Shown: piece after piece, positions 26,275-36,010 of the stretch
Layout: each line of letters starts with the position of its first letter
How positions within the stretch are numbered: position 1 is the stretch's first letter
DNA from: DATFDN01 sp963756495
GTDB lineage: Bacteria > Pseudomonadota > Alphaproteobacteria > Acetobacterales > Acetobacteraceae
DNA length: 64,000 nt
Assembly (NCBI GenBank): GCA_963756495.1
Contig: CAVWNS010000002.1
Span: 248,001 to 312,000, forward strand
Direction of reading: 5' to 3'
Program-made: the position numbers and the translations under genes
The notes under the pieces: generated by a model
Database searches by the model: none
Told to the model about the DNA's origin: nothing
What the model saw: only the letters and a program-made list of their open reading frames with translations

Positions 26275-27063
26275 TTACGACTTCGCGGTGCCGGGTTCGG
26301 CCATGCTGCGGTGCATCTCGGCCGTCACGCCCGACGGCAACACGTTCGCGATCGCCGATTGCAGCTTGTTCTTCCACCCGGTCACGACGTCGCCGTCCCC
26401 GCGCATCATCGCCTTGAAGCCGGTCTGCGCCACGTCGGCGGCATCGTCCTTCTTCGCCGTTCCCACCTTGGTGTCCATCATGTCGGCGCGCTCGAAGAAC
26501 TCCGTCTCGGTCGCGCCGGGCATCAGGCAGGTGACGGTCACGCCCGTGTCCTTGATCTCGTGACGCAGCGCGAAGGAGAACGAGTCGAGAAATGCCTTGG
26601 TGGCGTTGTAGACCGCCTGGTAGGTGCCCGGCATGAAGCCGGCGATCGATCCGGTGATCAGGATCTTCCCTTTCTTCCGCGCGCGGATGTCGGCGCCGAC
26701 CTTGTGCAGCAGGTAGATCGTGCCGGTGATGTTGGTCTCGACGACGTGGCGGATGTCGTTGAAGTCCTGGTCGAGAAAGCCCTTGCCCAGCCCCCGTCCC
26801 GCATTGGCGAGCAGCGCCTCCACCGGCCGCCCCTGGGCGGCTTGGTACAGCTTGTCCACACCCTCGGTGGTGGAGAGATCGGCCTGCACCAGGTCGACGG
26901 CGGCGCCAAGCTCGCGCAGGTTGGCCGCGGCCTCGTTGATCGCGGGCTCGTCGGCGGCGATCACGAGATCGAAGCCGTTTTGGGCACAACATTTGGCCAG
27001 CTCGTAGCCGATGCCGGTCGAGGCACCGGTGACCATGGCGAGCGGACGCGTATCTGAACTCAT
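26275..27063 (-). CDS. SDR family NAD(P)-dependent oxidoreductase
   Basis: A 262-residue classical short-chain dehydrogenase. The cofactor site is MVTGASTGIGYELAK, then LLANAGRG (NAG motif), the catalytic Ser in ITGSIAGFMPG and the YNATK pair in YQAVYNATKAF. The conserved CLMPGATETEFF follows. The last 40 residues (AEMHRSMAEPG) are longer than usual for the family. It is preceded by the Zn-alcohol dehydrogenase gene 60 bases upstream on the same strand, so it is probably co-transcribed. The substrate is unknown. Confidence 0.9.
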   Translation of the reverse strand: MSSDTRPLAMVTGASTGIGYELAKCCAQNGFDLVIAADEPAINEAAANLRELGAAVDLVQADLSTTEGVDKLYQAAQGRPVEALLANAGRGLGKGFLDQDFNDIRHVVETNITGTIYLLHKVGADIRARKKGKILITGSIAGFMPGTYQAVYNATKAFLDSFSFALRHEIKDTGVTVTCLMPGATETEFFERADMMDTKVGTAKKDDAADVAQTGFKAMMRGDGDVVTGWKNKLQSAIANVLPSGVTAEMHRSMAEPGTAKS

Positions 27064-27123
27064 GAATAATGTCTCCAGTTAGGCCGGCTCGGCGCCGGCG
27101 CGCAAACGCAAGCGACGGTCAGC

Positions 27124-28293
27124 TCAAGGCTTCATGACCACCTTGATGCAGCCGTCCTGCTTGTCGCGGAACGTCTTGTAGAGACCCGGGCCATCTTCCA
27201 GCTTCGCGCGATGGGTGATGACAAAGGACGGATCGATCTCGCCCTTCTCGATGCGCTCAAGCAGCGAGGGCAGGTAGTGCTGCACCGGTGTTTGTGCCAT
27301 CCGGAAGGTCAGGCCGCGGTTGATCGCCGATCCCATCGGGATCTTGTCGAGCAAGCCGCCATAGACGCCGACGATCGAGACCGTGCCGAAGTTGCGGCAG
27401 CAATGGATGGCCTGACGCAGCACGTGCGGGCGATCGGTGCCCATGAAGGTCGCGACCTTCGCGCGGTCCAGGGCGGAATCGAAGCTGGCCATCGTGTCCG
27501 CTTCCGTACCCACCGCGTCGATGCAGGCATCCGCGCCGCGACCGTGGGTCAGCTCCTGGATGCGGTCGTAGATGTCCTCCTTCCTGAAATCGAGCGTCTC
27601 CGCGCCGGCGGTGCGCGCCAGCGCGAGGCGTTCCGGCACGGTGTCGATGGCAATGACGCGCTCGGCGCCGAGCAGGAACGCGCTGCGGATCGCGAACTGG
27701 CCGACCGGCCCGCAACCCCAGATGGCGATGGTGTCGCCCTTCTGGATGGTGCAGAACTCGGCCGCCATGTACCCGGTCGGGAAGATGTCCGACAGGAACA
27801 GCACCTGCTCGTCGTTCATTCCGGACGGCACCTTGATCGGGCCGAAATCCGCATAGGGCACGCGCAGATATTCCGCCTGCCCGCCCGCATACCCCCCGAG
27901 CATGTGGGAATAGCCAAACAGCCCGGCCGGGGAATGGCCCCAGAGCTTCTCGGCCATCTCGTGGTTGGGATTGGACCGCTCGCAGCCGGAGAAGAAGCCG
28001 CGCTTGCAGAAGAAGCACTCGCCGCAGGAGATGGTGAAGGGCACGACAATCCGATCGCCGACCTTCAAGATCTTGTTCTCGGAGCCGACCTCGACGACCT
28101 CGCCCATCGTCTCGTGGCCGAGGACGTCCCCGCTTTTCATCGAGGGCATCACCCCGTCATAGAGGTGCAAGTCCGACCCGCAAATCGCGCAGGCGGTGAC
28201 CTTGATGATGGCGTCGCGCGGATGTTCGATTTTCGGGTCATCCACGGTCTCGCAGCGGATATCGCCCTTGCCGTGCCAAGTCAGCGCCTTCAT
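27124..28293 (-). CDS. zinc-dependent alcohol dehydrogenase (formaldehyde dehydrogenase-like)
   Basis: A 389-residue medium-chain dehydrogenase. The catalytic zinc ligands are in CAICGSDLHLYDG and GHETMGEVVE; the structural zinc Cys cluster is CGECFFCKRGFFSGC. The Rossmann motif is IWGCGPVGQFAIRSA. The long insert (WGHSPAGLFGYSHMLGGYAG) and overall length place it with the glutathione-independent formaldehyde/aldehyde dismutase-like group often annotated as formaldehyde dehydrogenase. The real substrate is open. A 117-base gap separates it from the aminotransferase gene upstream. Confidence 0.88.
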   Translation of the reverse strand: MKALTWHGKGDIRCETVDDPKIEHPRDAIIKVTACAICGSDLHLYDGVMPSMKSGDVLGHETMGEVVEVGSENKILKVGDRIVVPFTISCGECFFCKRGFFSGCERSNPNHEMAEKLWGHSPAGLFGYSHMLGGYAGGQAEYLRVPYADFGPIKVPSGMNDEQVLFLSDIFPTGYMAAEFCTIQKGDTIAIWGCGPVGQFAIRSAFLLGAERVIAIDTVPERLALARTAGAETLDFRKEDIYDRIQELTHGRGADACIDAVGTEADTMASFDSALDRAKVATFMGTDRPHVLRQAIHCCRNFGTVSIVGVYGGLLDKIPMGSAINRGLTFRMAQTPVQHYLPSLLERIEKGEIDPSFVITHRAKLEDGPGLYKTFRDKQDGCIKVVMKP

Positions 28294-28410
28294 GCGTCAG
28301 CCCTCGTCCGATTTCCTGCCCGAAGTGGCGGGATGCTCGGGCGTTTCAGGCGGCGGCGGTCATAATCCTGAGATGGCTAGGTTCGAGGCAGATTATTGAG
28401 GCGACCGGCC

Positions 28411-29700
28411 TCAGCCCGCCGCGACGGCCCGGACGCCCTGCCGGAACGCGCCCAGCACGTCGCGCACGTCCACCTCCGTATGGCACAGGCCAATATAGCA
28501 CTTGCTGTCGCTCTTCAGCACGCCGTTGGCCCGCACGGCCTCGTTGAAGCGGCGCATTTTGGACGCATCGCCGCGCAAGGTGGCACGGTAGTCGGCGACC
28601 TCGCCGCCCGCGAAGATCACGTCGAACATGACCGGCGCACCGATCACCTGCCCGTCCACGCCGCTCTCGTGCAGCAGCGCCGTCAGCCCGTCCATCATGG
28701 CGCGCCCGGCGGCGAAGACCTGCTCATAGGCACCTTGTCGGCGCAGGATCTCCAGGCATTTCAGCCCGGCGGCGGCCGCGACGGGGTTGCCCGACAGCGT
28801 GCCGACCTGGGTCAGGAAGCGGTCCTCGCCCACCGCGCCCTTGTCGAACAGGCGCATGATGTCGGCGCGTCCGGCGATGGCGGCGAGCGGGAAGCCGCCG
28901 CCGATCACCTTGCCGAGGGTGCAGATGTCGGGGGTGACGCCGAAGAACTCCTGAGCCCCGCCATAGGCGAAGCGGAACCCGGTCACCACCTCGTCGAAGA
29001 TCAGCGGGATGCCGTGCGCCTCGGTGGCCCGGCGCAGCGCTTGCAGGAAGCCGGGCTTCGGCGCGATCAGGCGCTGGAACGGTTCCAGGATGACGCCGCC
29101 CAGCTCGTCCTTGTGCGCCTCGATCAGCGCCACCGCCGCGTCCGCATCGTTGAATGGCGCGATCAGCATGTCGTCGGCCACGCTGCGCGGAATGCCGGGG
29201 CTATCCGGCACCGCGCGGGGGAAGTTGCCGGGGCGCTTCGGGGCGAGCGACATCAGGCTGTAGTCGCTCATGCCATGATAGCCGCCCTCGAATTTCAGGA
29301 TCTTGTCGCGGCCACGGAATGCGCGGGCAAGGCGCATCGCATAGGCGTCGGCCTCGGTGCCGGAGCTGACGAAGCGCACCATCTCGGCGCACGGCACCGC
29401 ATCGACGATCTCGGCGGCGAGCCTGATCCCGGGCTCGCTGTTGGCGAAGAAGGTGGTGCCGCGCCCGATCTGCTCGCGCACCGCCTCCATGACCTCCGGG
29501 TGGCAGTGGCCCACGAACATCGGCCCGGAGCCGAGCAGCAGGTCCACGTACTCGTTGCCGCTGGCGTCCCACACCCGCGAGCCGCGCCCCTCGGCGATCA
29601 CCATATCGAAAGGTACGTTGCCGAAGCTGCCGGCGGGCAGCACGCGCCGGGCGGTTTCGACCAGTGCGCTTTCACGGTCGCTGCGGGCGTGAGCGTTCAT
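28411..29700 (-). CDS. class III aminotransferase / glutamate-1-semialdehyde aminomutase-like
   Basis: A 429-residue fold-type I PLP enzyme. Visible motifs are RFVSSGTEADAYAMRLARAF, ILKFEGGYHGMSDY, LIFDEVVTGFRFAYGG and the Schiff-base Lys in CTLGKVIGGGFPLAA. It resembles GSA aminomutases more than the enzyme at 16817 does, but a GNAT protein and an acyl-CoA ligase upstream point to a secondary pathway rather than haem synthesis. The ATG was selected because it overlaps the GNAT stop by four bases and because MNAHARSDRESALVETARRV is a plausible N-terminus. Confidence 0.87.
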   Translation of the reverse strand: MNAHARSDRESALVETARRVLPAGSFGNVPFDMVIAEGRGSRVWDASGNEYVDLLLGSGPMFVGHCHPEVMEAVREQIGRGTTFFANSEPGIRLAAEIVDAVPCAEMVRFVSSGTEADAYAMRLARAFRGRDKILKFEGGYHGMSDYSLMSLAPKRPGNFPRAVPDSPGIPRSVADDMLIAPFNDADAAVALIEAHKDELGGVILEPFQRLIAPKPGFLQALRRATEAHGIPLIFDEVVTGFRFAYGGAQEFFGVTPDICTLGKVIGGGFPLAAIAGRADIMRLFDKGAVGEDRFLTQVGTLSGNPVAAAAGLKCLEILRRQGAYEQVFAAGRAMMDGLTALLHESGVDGQVIGAPVMFDVIFAGGEVADYRATLRGDASKMRRFNEAVRANGVLKSDSKCYIGLCHTEVDVRDVLGAFRQGVRAVAAG

Positions 29701-30310
29701 GGTGCCTCCTGGTGGTCCGGGCGAGCGGAAGAGGATGCTAGCGGATCGCTCTCCGCAGGGCGACTTCCCGCGGCGACCCAGAAGCGCAGTTTTCGAACGG
29801 CGGTCATCTCGCCTTGCGGCTCGGTGCCGTCCGGGACGCCGCCATTCGCCTCGATCACGCGCCGGGAGGCGTGGTTGTCCTCGTCGCAGGTGATCAGCAG
29901 GCGAGGCAGGCCGAGCGCGCGGGCGATGGGCAGCAGCAGCGCATAGCGCGCGGGTTGCGTGACCCTGCCGCTGTTTCCACGGCACGATCGCATAGCCGAC
30001 ATGGCCGGAGACATGCGCCGGCAATTCCTCCGTTCCCGGCTGGTAGCGCAGATTGATGGCGCCGCAGAACGCATCGTCCCAGACCCAGCGAACGAGGCCG
30101 GGCAGGCGGGCTACTTCGCGTCCGTCCGGCAACCGGATCGTGCCCGACGCCTCGCCGCGCAGCACGCGCAGATGTCCGACCGCGTCGTCGCGCAATGGCG
30201 GCGAGTTCCTCCCCAGTCACGTCGCGCGTCGTGTTGGGCGACCAGCCGGCTTTCAGCGCCGCGACATACCCATCCAGCCGATCGAGACCCGGGGCGACGA
30301 GATGGGTCAT
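29697..30310 (-). pseudogene. GNAT family acetyltransferase, two apparent +1 indels
   Basis: Three frame segments join into one protein of about 204 residues: MTHLVAPGLDRLDGYVAALK, then RDDAVGHLRVLRGEAS through GHVGYAIVPWKQRQGHATRA, then LLLPIARALGLPRLLITCDE to the end. The GNAT acetyl-CoA loop is the WKQRQGHATRA region, followed by RLLITCDEDNHASRRVIEAN. The breaks are near 30196 and 29948, each one base too many; the length is 3n+2. It overlaps the aminotransferase start (ATGA) and probably the ligase end. Whether it is broken in the cell or only in this sequence cannot be told here. Confidence 0.72.
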
Positions 30311-31849
30311 GGCCGAGCCGGGCCAGGTAGTCGTCACGCAGCGCCTTCTTGTAAAGCTTGCCGGTGGGCAGGCGAGGCAATGCGTCGATGAAGTCCATTG
30401 CCTTCGGCAGCTTGTAGCGCGCGAGATGACGCGCCGCATGGTCGAGCAACTCGGCCGCCAGCGCCGGACCGGGCGTCGGCGCCCTCCATCGGCTCGACCA
30501 CCGCGTGGACGCGCTCGCCCATCTCGGCGTCGGGCAGGCCGAACACGGCGACGTCGCGGACCGCCGGATGCGCGATCAGCACGTCCTCGATCTCGCGCGG
30601 GTAGATGTTCACCCCGCCGGAGATGATCATGAACGCCTTGCGGTCGGTCAGGAACAGGTAGCTGCCAGCATCGACGTAGCCGACATCGCCGAGCGTGCTC
30701 CAGTTGGGGTGCGCGGGGTGCTGCGCAGCACGGGTGCGTTGCTCGTCCTTGTGGTAGGCGAAGGGCATCGCGTCGCGCTCGAAATAGACGAGGCCCTGCT
30801 CGCCCGTGGGCAGTTCGGCGCCGCTCTCGTCGCAGATGTGGATGATGCCGACGCGGGCGCGGCCGACGGAGCCCGGACGTTCGAGCCACTCGGCGCAGTA
30901 GATGACCGTCCGGCCATTATTCTCCGTGCCGCCGTAGTATTCGTGGATGATCGGCCCCCACCAGTCGATCATTGCCCGCTTGACCTCCACCGGGCAGGGC
31001 GCGGCGGCATGGATGGCGCAGCGCAGGCTGGAGAGGTCGTGACGCGCGCGCTCCGCCGGCTCCAGCTTCAGCATCCGCACGAACATCGTCGGCACGAACT
31101 GGCCGTGGGTGATGCGGTACCGCTCGATCAGCGCCAGCGCCTCGGCGGCGTCGAAGCGCGGCATCATCACGACGGTGCCGCCGCAGCGCTGCACCAGCAG
31201 CGAGAAGGCCAGCGGCGCGGCGTGATACATCGGCGCCGGCGAGAGATAGACCGTGTCCGGGCCGAAGCCGTAGTCCTGGATCATCTCGGCAATCAGCGTG
31301 TCGTCGCCCGGATGCCACGTCGCGCAGCGGCCGGCGCACGCCCTTGGGCCGCCCGGTCGTGCCCGAGCTGTAGAGCATCAGCTCGCCGGCGGTCTCGTCT
31401 TCCAGGCGGCGCGGGCGGGAAGGCGGCGATCGCGTCCTCGTACGCCTCCCACCCCGGGATCGCGCCGTCGGTCATCAGGAACCGCCGGCAGCGCGGCAGG
31501 CGCGCGGGCAGTTCGGCGGCGACATCGGCCTTGCGCGTGCGAGGCGATCAGCACCCGCGCGTCGCAATCGTCGACGATGTACGCGGCTTCCTCGGCGATG
31601 AGATAGCGGTTGACCGCCGTCAGATAGAGGCCGGACCGCAAGCGCCGCCCAGGCGACTTCCAGGAAGTGCGGGTTGTTCTCCATGAACAGCGCGACCGTG
31701 TCGCCGCGCCGCAGCCCCTGCGCGCGCAGCAGGCGGGCAAGCCGGTTCGAGCGCGCGTCCAGTTCGCCATAGATCAGCGTCGCGCCGCTGCGCGCCTCGA
31801 TCAGCGCCGGGTGGTCGGGGCGCAGGCGCGCGTGGTCGCCGAGGTACAT
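30307..31849 (-). pseudogene. AMP-dependent acyl-CoA ligase, at least five apparent indels
   Basis: Frame segments assemble into one ANL-superfamily ligase of roughly 512 residues. It starts MYLGDHARLRPDHPALIEAR, continues GLYLTAVNRYLIAEEAAYIV, and has the P-loop MLYSSGTTGRPKGV, MIQDYGFGPDTVYLSPAPMY, IIHEYYGGTENNG, FLTDRKAFMIISGGVNIYPR and the C-terminal LPRLPTGKLYKKALRDDYL with the catalytic Lys. Breaks lie near 31640, 31535, 31405, 31325 and 30490, each +1. A further one near the end would let it stop at 30307, overlapping the GNAT start. It would activate a carboxylic acid as CoA ester for the divergent dehydrogenase cluster. All functional motifs survive across the breaks. Confidence 0.75.
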
Positions 31850-31931
31850 GCGTGAACGTCGCCTCCGCTGATTTGCCCGCCAGTATCGGTCCCTCCTAGG
31901 ATCGCGCCAAGCGCGGGGAAACGAGGCCGGC

Positions 31932-33037
31932 ATGAACTTCGACTTCAGCGACGACAGCAAGCTGCTGCGCGACCAGGCGCGGCGCTTCCTGGGCGATCAT
32001 TGCACCGGCAAGAAGGTGCGCCAGGTGCTGGAGGGCCGCGCGCCGTATCTGCGGGAGATGTGGCAGCGAGATGGCCGGCATGGGCTGGCTCGGCGCGGCG
32101 ATCCCCGAGGCAGTACGAGGGCGCCGGGCTGGGCTACGAGGCGCTGTGCGTTCTGGCCGAGGAACTCGGCCGCGTGCTGGCGCCGGTGCCGTTCACCTCC
32201 TCCGTCGTGCTGGGCGCCGAGGCGATCCTCGCCGCCGGGTCCGAGGCAGCAGAAGCGCGAACACCTGCCGCGCATCGCGCGTGGCGAGACTGTCGCCACC
32301 GTCGCGCTCGGCGCCGGACCGGGCGAGCCGGTCCCCGCGCGCGTAAAGGCCGCTCTGCGCGACGGGCGGATCAGCGGCGAGGCCTGGCCCGTGCCCGATG
32401 GCGGCGTCGCCGATCTGGCGGTGGTCGCGGCGCGCGACGCAACGGGCGTCGCGCTGGCGCTGGTGGATCTGACGGGGCCGGGGGTGACGCGGACGGCGAT
32501 CGAGACGCTCGATCCCACGCGTCCCCAGGCGCGCCTCGCCTTCGACGCCGCGCCCGCCGCGCCGCTGGCCCAAGGCTGGGACGCGGTGCGCGGCGTGCTG
32601 GACCGCGCCGCCGTGCTGGTGGCGTTCGAGCAGGTGGGGGGTGCGTCGGCCTGCCTGGAGATGGCGACCGCGTACGCCAAGGAGCGCTACGCCTTCGGCC
32701 GGCCGATCGGCTCGTTCCAGGCGATCAAGCACAAGCTGGCGGATGTGTACGTCGCCAGCGAACTCGCCCGCTCCAACGCCTATTTCGGCGCCTGGGCGCT
32801 GTCGGCCGGTGCCGCGGAATTGCCGCTGGCCGCCGCCACGGCGCGGGTGTCGGCCTCCGAGGCATGCTTCCTCGCCGCCAGGAGAACATCCAGGTGCATG
32901 GCGGCATCGGCTTCACCTGGGAGATGGACTGCCACCTGTTCTATCGCCGCGCCAAGCATCTCGGTCTGATGCTGGGCAGCGCGCGGCATTGGAAGGACCG
33001 GGTGGTGAGCGAGTTGGAGACGCGCAACGCGGCGTAG
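31932..33037 (+). pseudogene. acyl-CoA dehydrogenase (first of tandem pair), four apparent indels
   Basis: Segments join to an acyl-CoA dehydrogenase of about 368 residues: MNFDFSDDSKLLRDQARRFL, EMAGMGWLGAAIPE, YEGAGLGYEALCVLAEELGR, REHLPRIARGETVATVALG, AYAKERYAFGRPIGSFQAIK and ENIQVHGGIGFTWEMDCHLF. Breaks are near 32067, 32110, 32250 (each +1) and 32882 (-1). It is the short type often found as one half of a two-gene acyl-CoA dehydrogenase. It is divergent from the ligase gene by 82 bases and 129 bases upstream of the second dehydrogenase; a palindromic repeat fills that gap. Confidence 0.78.
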
Positions 33038-33046
33038 CGGGTGGAC

Positions 33047-33150
33047 GCCCCTCACCCCGACCCTCTCCCAAAGGGAGAGGGGGCGCTAGACGCACGGACG
33101 CTGCCCACCACGCCCCCTCTCCCGCTTCGGGAGAGGGCTGGGGTGAGGGC
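33047..33150. repeat. REP-like palindromic intergenic element
   Basis: An outer inverted repeat (33047-33058 with 33140-33150, GCCCCTCACCCC / GGGGTGAGGGC) encloses two hairpins with the same arms, CCCTCTCCC/GGGAGAGGG, at about 33061-33081 and 33115-33137. The element sits exactly between the two acyl-CoA dehydrogenase genes. Related arms occur at 60382-60408 and 61946-62008. This kind of GC-rich dispersed palindrome is common between genes in Proteobacteria. It could form a cruciform or an mRNA hairpin. Confidence 0.75.
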
Positions 33151-33166
33151 CACTGAGGAGACGCAC

Positions 33167-34404
33167 ATGGACTTCGACGACACACCGGACGAGGCCGCCT
33201 TCCGCGCCGAGGCGCGCGCCTTTCTCGATGCCAATGCGCGCCGCAAGGACGGGCGCGCGCGCGTCACCCGCTACGGCGACACCAGCGCCGCCGACATCGA
33301 CGCCGCCAAGGCGTGGCAGGCGAAGAAGGCGGACGCGGGTTTCGCCTGCATCACGTGGCCCGACGCAATGGGGCGGACGCGGCGGCACGCAGATGCAGCA
33401 GATCGTGTGGAACCAGGAGGAGGCGAACTACGAGGTTCCGCAGAACATCTTCCTGATCGGCCTCGGGATGTGCGTCCCCACCATGATCGCCTACGCCAAG
33501 CCCGACCAGCTCGCCCGCACCGTGCCGCCGGCCGTGCGCGGGGAGGAGGTGTGGTGCCAGTTGTTCTCCGAGCCCTCGGGCGGCTCGGACGTTGCCGGCC
33601 TGCGCACCCGCGCCGAGAAGCAGGGCGATGAATGGGTCATCAACGGCCAGAAGATCTGGACCTCCGGCGCGCAGTACTCCGATTACGGGCTGCTGCTGAC
33701 CCGCACCGATCCCAACGTGCCCAAGCACGCGGGCCTGACCGCGTTCTTCATCGACATGAAGGCGCCGGGCATCGAGGTGCGACCGATCCACCAGATGTCG
33801 GGCGCGTCCAACTTCAACGAGGTGTTCTTCACCGATCTGCGCGTGCCCGACGCGCAGCGCCTGGGCGCGGTCGGGCAGGGCTGGAAGGTCGGCGATCACC
33901 ACCTTGATGAACGAGCGCCTGGCGGTGGGCGAGACGCGCCGGCCCGACGCGCGCGACCTGCTGGAACTGGCGCGCGGCGTGACGACCGAGGACGGCGGCC
34001 CGGCGATCGCCGACCGCGCGGTGCGCGAGCGCATCGCCGAGTGGCACGCCCGGGGCGCCGGGCTGAAGAACACGCGCCTGCGCATCATGACCGCGCTCTC
34101 GCGCGGCGACACGCCGGGGCCGGAGAATTCCATCGCCAAGGTCGTGAACGCGTCGATGCAGCAGGGCATCGCGAGCTTCGGGATGGACCTGCTCGGCATG
34201 GCGGGCGGAGTGATGGACGAGGAGCTGGCGCCGATGCACGCGCTGTTCCAGGACGCGCTGCTGTCCTCTCCGGGCATGCGCATCGCCGGCGGCACCGACG
34301 AGATCCTGCGCAACATCATCGCCGAGCGCGTGCTGGGCCTGCCCGGCGACGTGCGGGTGGACAAGGACCAGCCGTTCAACGCACAAGCAGGAGCGCGGCG
34401 GTGA
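33167..34404 (+). CDS. acyl-CoA dehydrogenase (second of tandem pair), two frameshifts
   Basis: The ATG, with TGAGGAG upstream, begins MDFDDTPDEAAFRAEARAFL. The frame breaks near 33372 and again near 33893, each one base too many (length 3n+2). The joined protein of about 411 residues has MQQIVWNQEEANYEVPQNIF, the substrate/FAD motif QLFSEPSGGSDVAGL, WVINGQKIWTSGAQYSDYG, KVAITTLMNERLAVGE and the C-terminal GGTDEILRNIIAERVLGLPG. It is fully typical of an acyl-CoA dehydrogenase. The stop overlaps the GTG start of the thiolase-fold gene by four bases, so the two are coupled. Confidence 0.83.
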
Positions 34405-35585
34405 GCGAACGCACCCTGCGCGGCAAGGCCGCCATCGTCGGCATCGGCGAGACGCCGTATACCAAGCACGGCCAATCCCCGGACCCCGAGTTCAAGCTGG
34501 CGCTGAAGGCCGTGGTCGCGGCGTGCAAGGACGCCGGCATCAGCCCGCATGACGTGGACGGGTTCGCCTCCTACGGCAACGATCGCAGCGACGCGGGCCG
34601 GCTCGCCGCCGCATTGGGCTGCAAGGAGTTCCGCTTCTCCAACATGTTCTGGGGTGGCGGCGGAGGCGGCGTGTGCGGCGCGGTCGCCAATGCTGCGGCG
34701 GCGGTCGCGACCGGGATGGCCGATTGCGTGGTGGCGTTCCGTTCGCTCGCGCAGGGCCAGTACGCGCGCTACGGGCGCGGCGCGCCGGTGACCAGCGTGG
34801 GCGGCGACGACGCCTTCCTATTCCCCTACGGCGTGATGTCGCCGGCCCAGCGCTTCGCCATGAAGATCACCCGCTTCATGCACGAGCACGGCATCCGTCA
34901 GGAGGCGCTGCGGGCGATTTCGCTCGCCTGCTACCACCACGCCCAGAGCAACCCGCGCGCGGTGATGCACGGCAAACCGTTGGATGAGGCGAAATACGAC
35001 GCCTCGCGATGGATCATCGAGCCGTTCTTTCACCTGTATGATTGCTGCCTGGAGAACGACGGCGCGGCGGCGGTGCTCGTCGTCTCCGAGGATCGGGCGA
35101 AGGACTTCCCGCGCAAGCCGGCCTATCTGCTCGGCGCGGTGCAAGGCTGCGATCATCGCAGCGCCGCGCCGGTCCACAACATGCCGGGCTACCCCAGCTC
35201 GCATTTCCGCTCGCTGGCGCCGCATCTCTATCGCATGGCCCGGCTCGCCCCGGCGGATATGCAGGTCGTGCAGTGCTATGAGAACTTCACCGGCGGCGTG
35301 CTGATGAGCCTGGTCGAGCATGGGCTCGTCAAGCCCGAGGAAGCCAACGAGGTGCTGGTGAAGGAGAACCTGATCGCCCCCGATGGGCGCATGCCGCTCA
35401 ACACCAGCGGCGGCAACCTTGCCGAATGCTACATGCACGGCCTGGAACTGGTGATCGAGGCGGTGCACCAAATCCGCGGCGACGCGATCAACCAGTTGAA
35501 GCGCAACGACACGGCCATCGTGATCGGCGGCCCGATGGTCACGCCGGTCAGCTCCCTCATCCTGGGGTCGGAGGCGGCACTGTGA
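34401..35585 (+). CDS. thiolase-fold protein lacking the nucleophile Cys (Ltp2-like)
   Basis: A 394-residue thiolase-superfamily protein. It starts at GTG (SERTLRGKAAIVGIGETPY) with a four-base overlap with the preceding gene. Where thiolases have the Cys-Ala-Ser nucleophile it reads WGGGGGGVCGAVANAAAAVA, with Gly in the key position. At the C-terminus a Tyr lies in QCYENFTGGVLMSL, and the usual GHP motif is replaced by NTSGGNLAECYMHGLE. These substitutions are those of the lipid-transfer/thiolase-like aldolases that work with a DUF35 partner, and such a partner follows directly. I infer a retro-aldol or acyl-transfer step, not classical thiolysis. Confidence 0.82.
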   Translation: MSERTLRGKAAIVGIGETPYTKHGQSPDPEFKLALKAVVAACKDAGISPHDVDGFASYGNDRSDAGRLAAALGCKEFRFSNMFWGGGGGGVCGAVANAAAAVATGMADCVVAFRSLAQGQYARYGRGAPVTSVGGDDAFLFPYGVMSPAQRFAMKITRFMHEHGIRQEALRAISLACYHHAQSNPRAVMHGKPLDEAKYDASRWIIEPFFHLYDCCLENDGAAAVLVVSEDRAKDFPRKPAYLLGAVQGCDHRSAAPVHNMPGYPSSHFRSLAPHLYRMARLAPADMQVVQCYENFTGGVLMSLVEHGLVKPEEANEVLVKENLIAPDGRMPLNTSGGNLAECYMHGLELVIEAVHQIRGDAINQLKRNDTAIVIGGPMVTPVSSLILGSEAAL

Positions 35586-36010
35586 GCGATTTCTATCTGC
35601 CGGAAGGATTGCCCGCCCCCTCCGCCGCGCCGGATGGGCTGTCGCAGCCCTATTGGGACGGCACCCGCGAGGGCAAGCTGCGCATCCAGAAATGCCGGGG
35701 GTGCGGGGCTTGGCAATGGGGGCCGGAATGGGTCTGCCACCGCTGCCACGGCTTCGACCTCGGCTGGGAGGAGATCACCGGGCGTGGGCGCATCTACTCC
35801 TACGAACGCCCGCACCATGCGGTGCATCCGGCGCTCGCGGGCCACGGCCCTTACATCACCGTGCTGGTGGAACTGCCCGACTATGGCAATGTCCGCATGG
35901 TCGGCAACCTGCTGGGCGATCCGAAGCAGGAGGTGCGCATCGGGGCGCCGGTTACCGCGGTGTTCGAGCACCACCCGGCGTTCACGCTGGTCCAGTGGCA
36001 AGCCGCGTAG
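35582..36010 (+). CDS. Zn-ribbon OB-fold protein (DUF35 family)
   Basis: A 142-residue protein with an N-terminal rubredoxin-like zinc ribbon (CRGCGAWQWGPEWVCHRC) followed by an OB-fold (GRIYSYERPHHAVHPAL, VLVELPDYGNVRMVGNLLGD). DUF35 proteins bind acyl-CoA and form complexes with thiolase-fold partners such as Ltp2 (known from steroid side-chain degradation) and with HMG-CoA synthase in archaea. The GTG start overlaps the upstream gene by four bases, supporting a complex of the two products. It ends directly against the convergent MFS gene with no spacer. Confidence 0.9.
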   Translation: MSDFYLPEGLPAPSAAPDGLSQPYWDGTREGKLRIQKCRGCGAWQWGPEWVCHRCHGFDLGWEEITGRGRIYSYERPHHAVHPALAGHGPYITVLVELPDYGNVRMVGNLLGDPKQEVRIGAPVTAVFEHHPAFTLVQWQAA

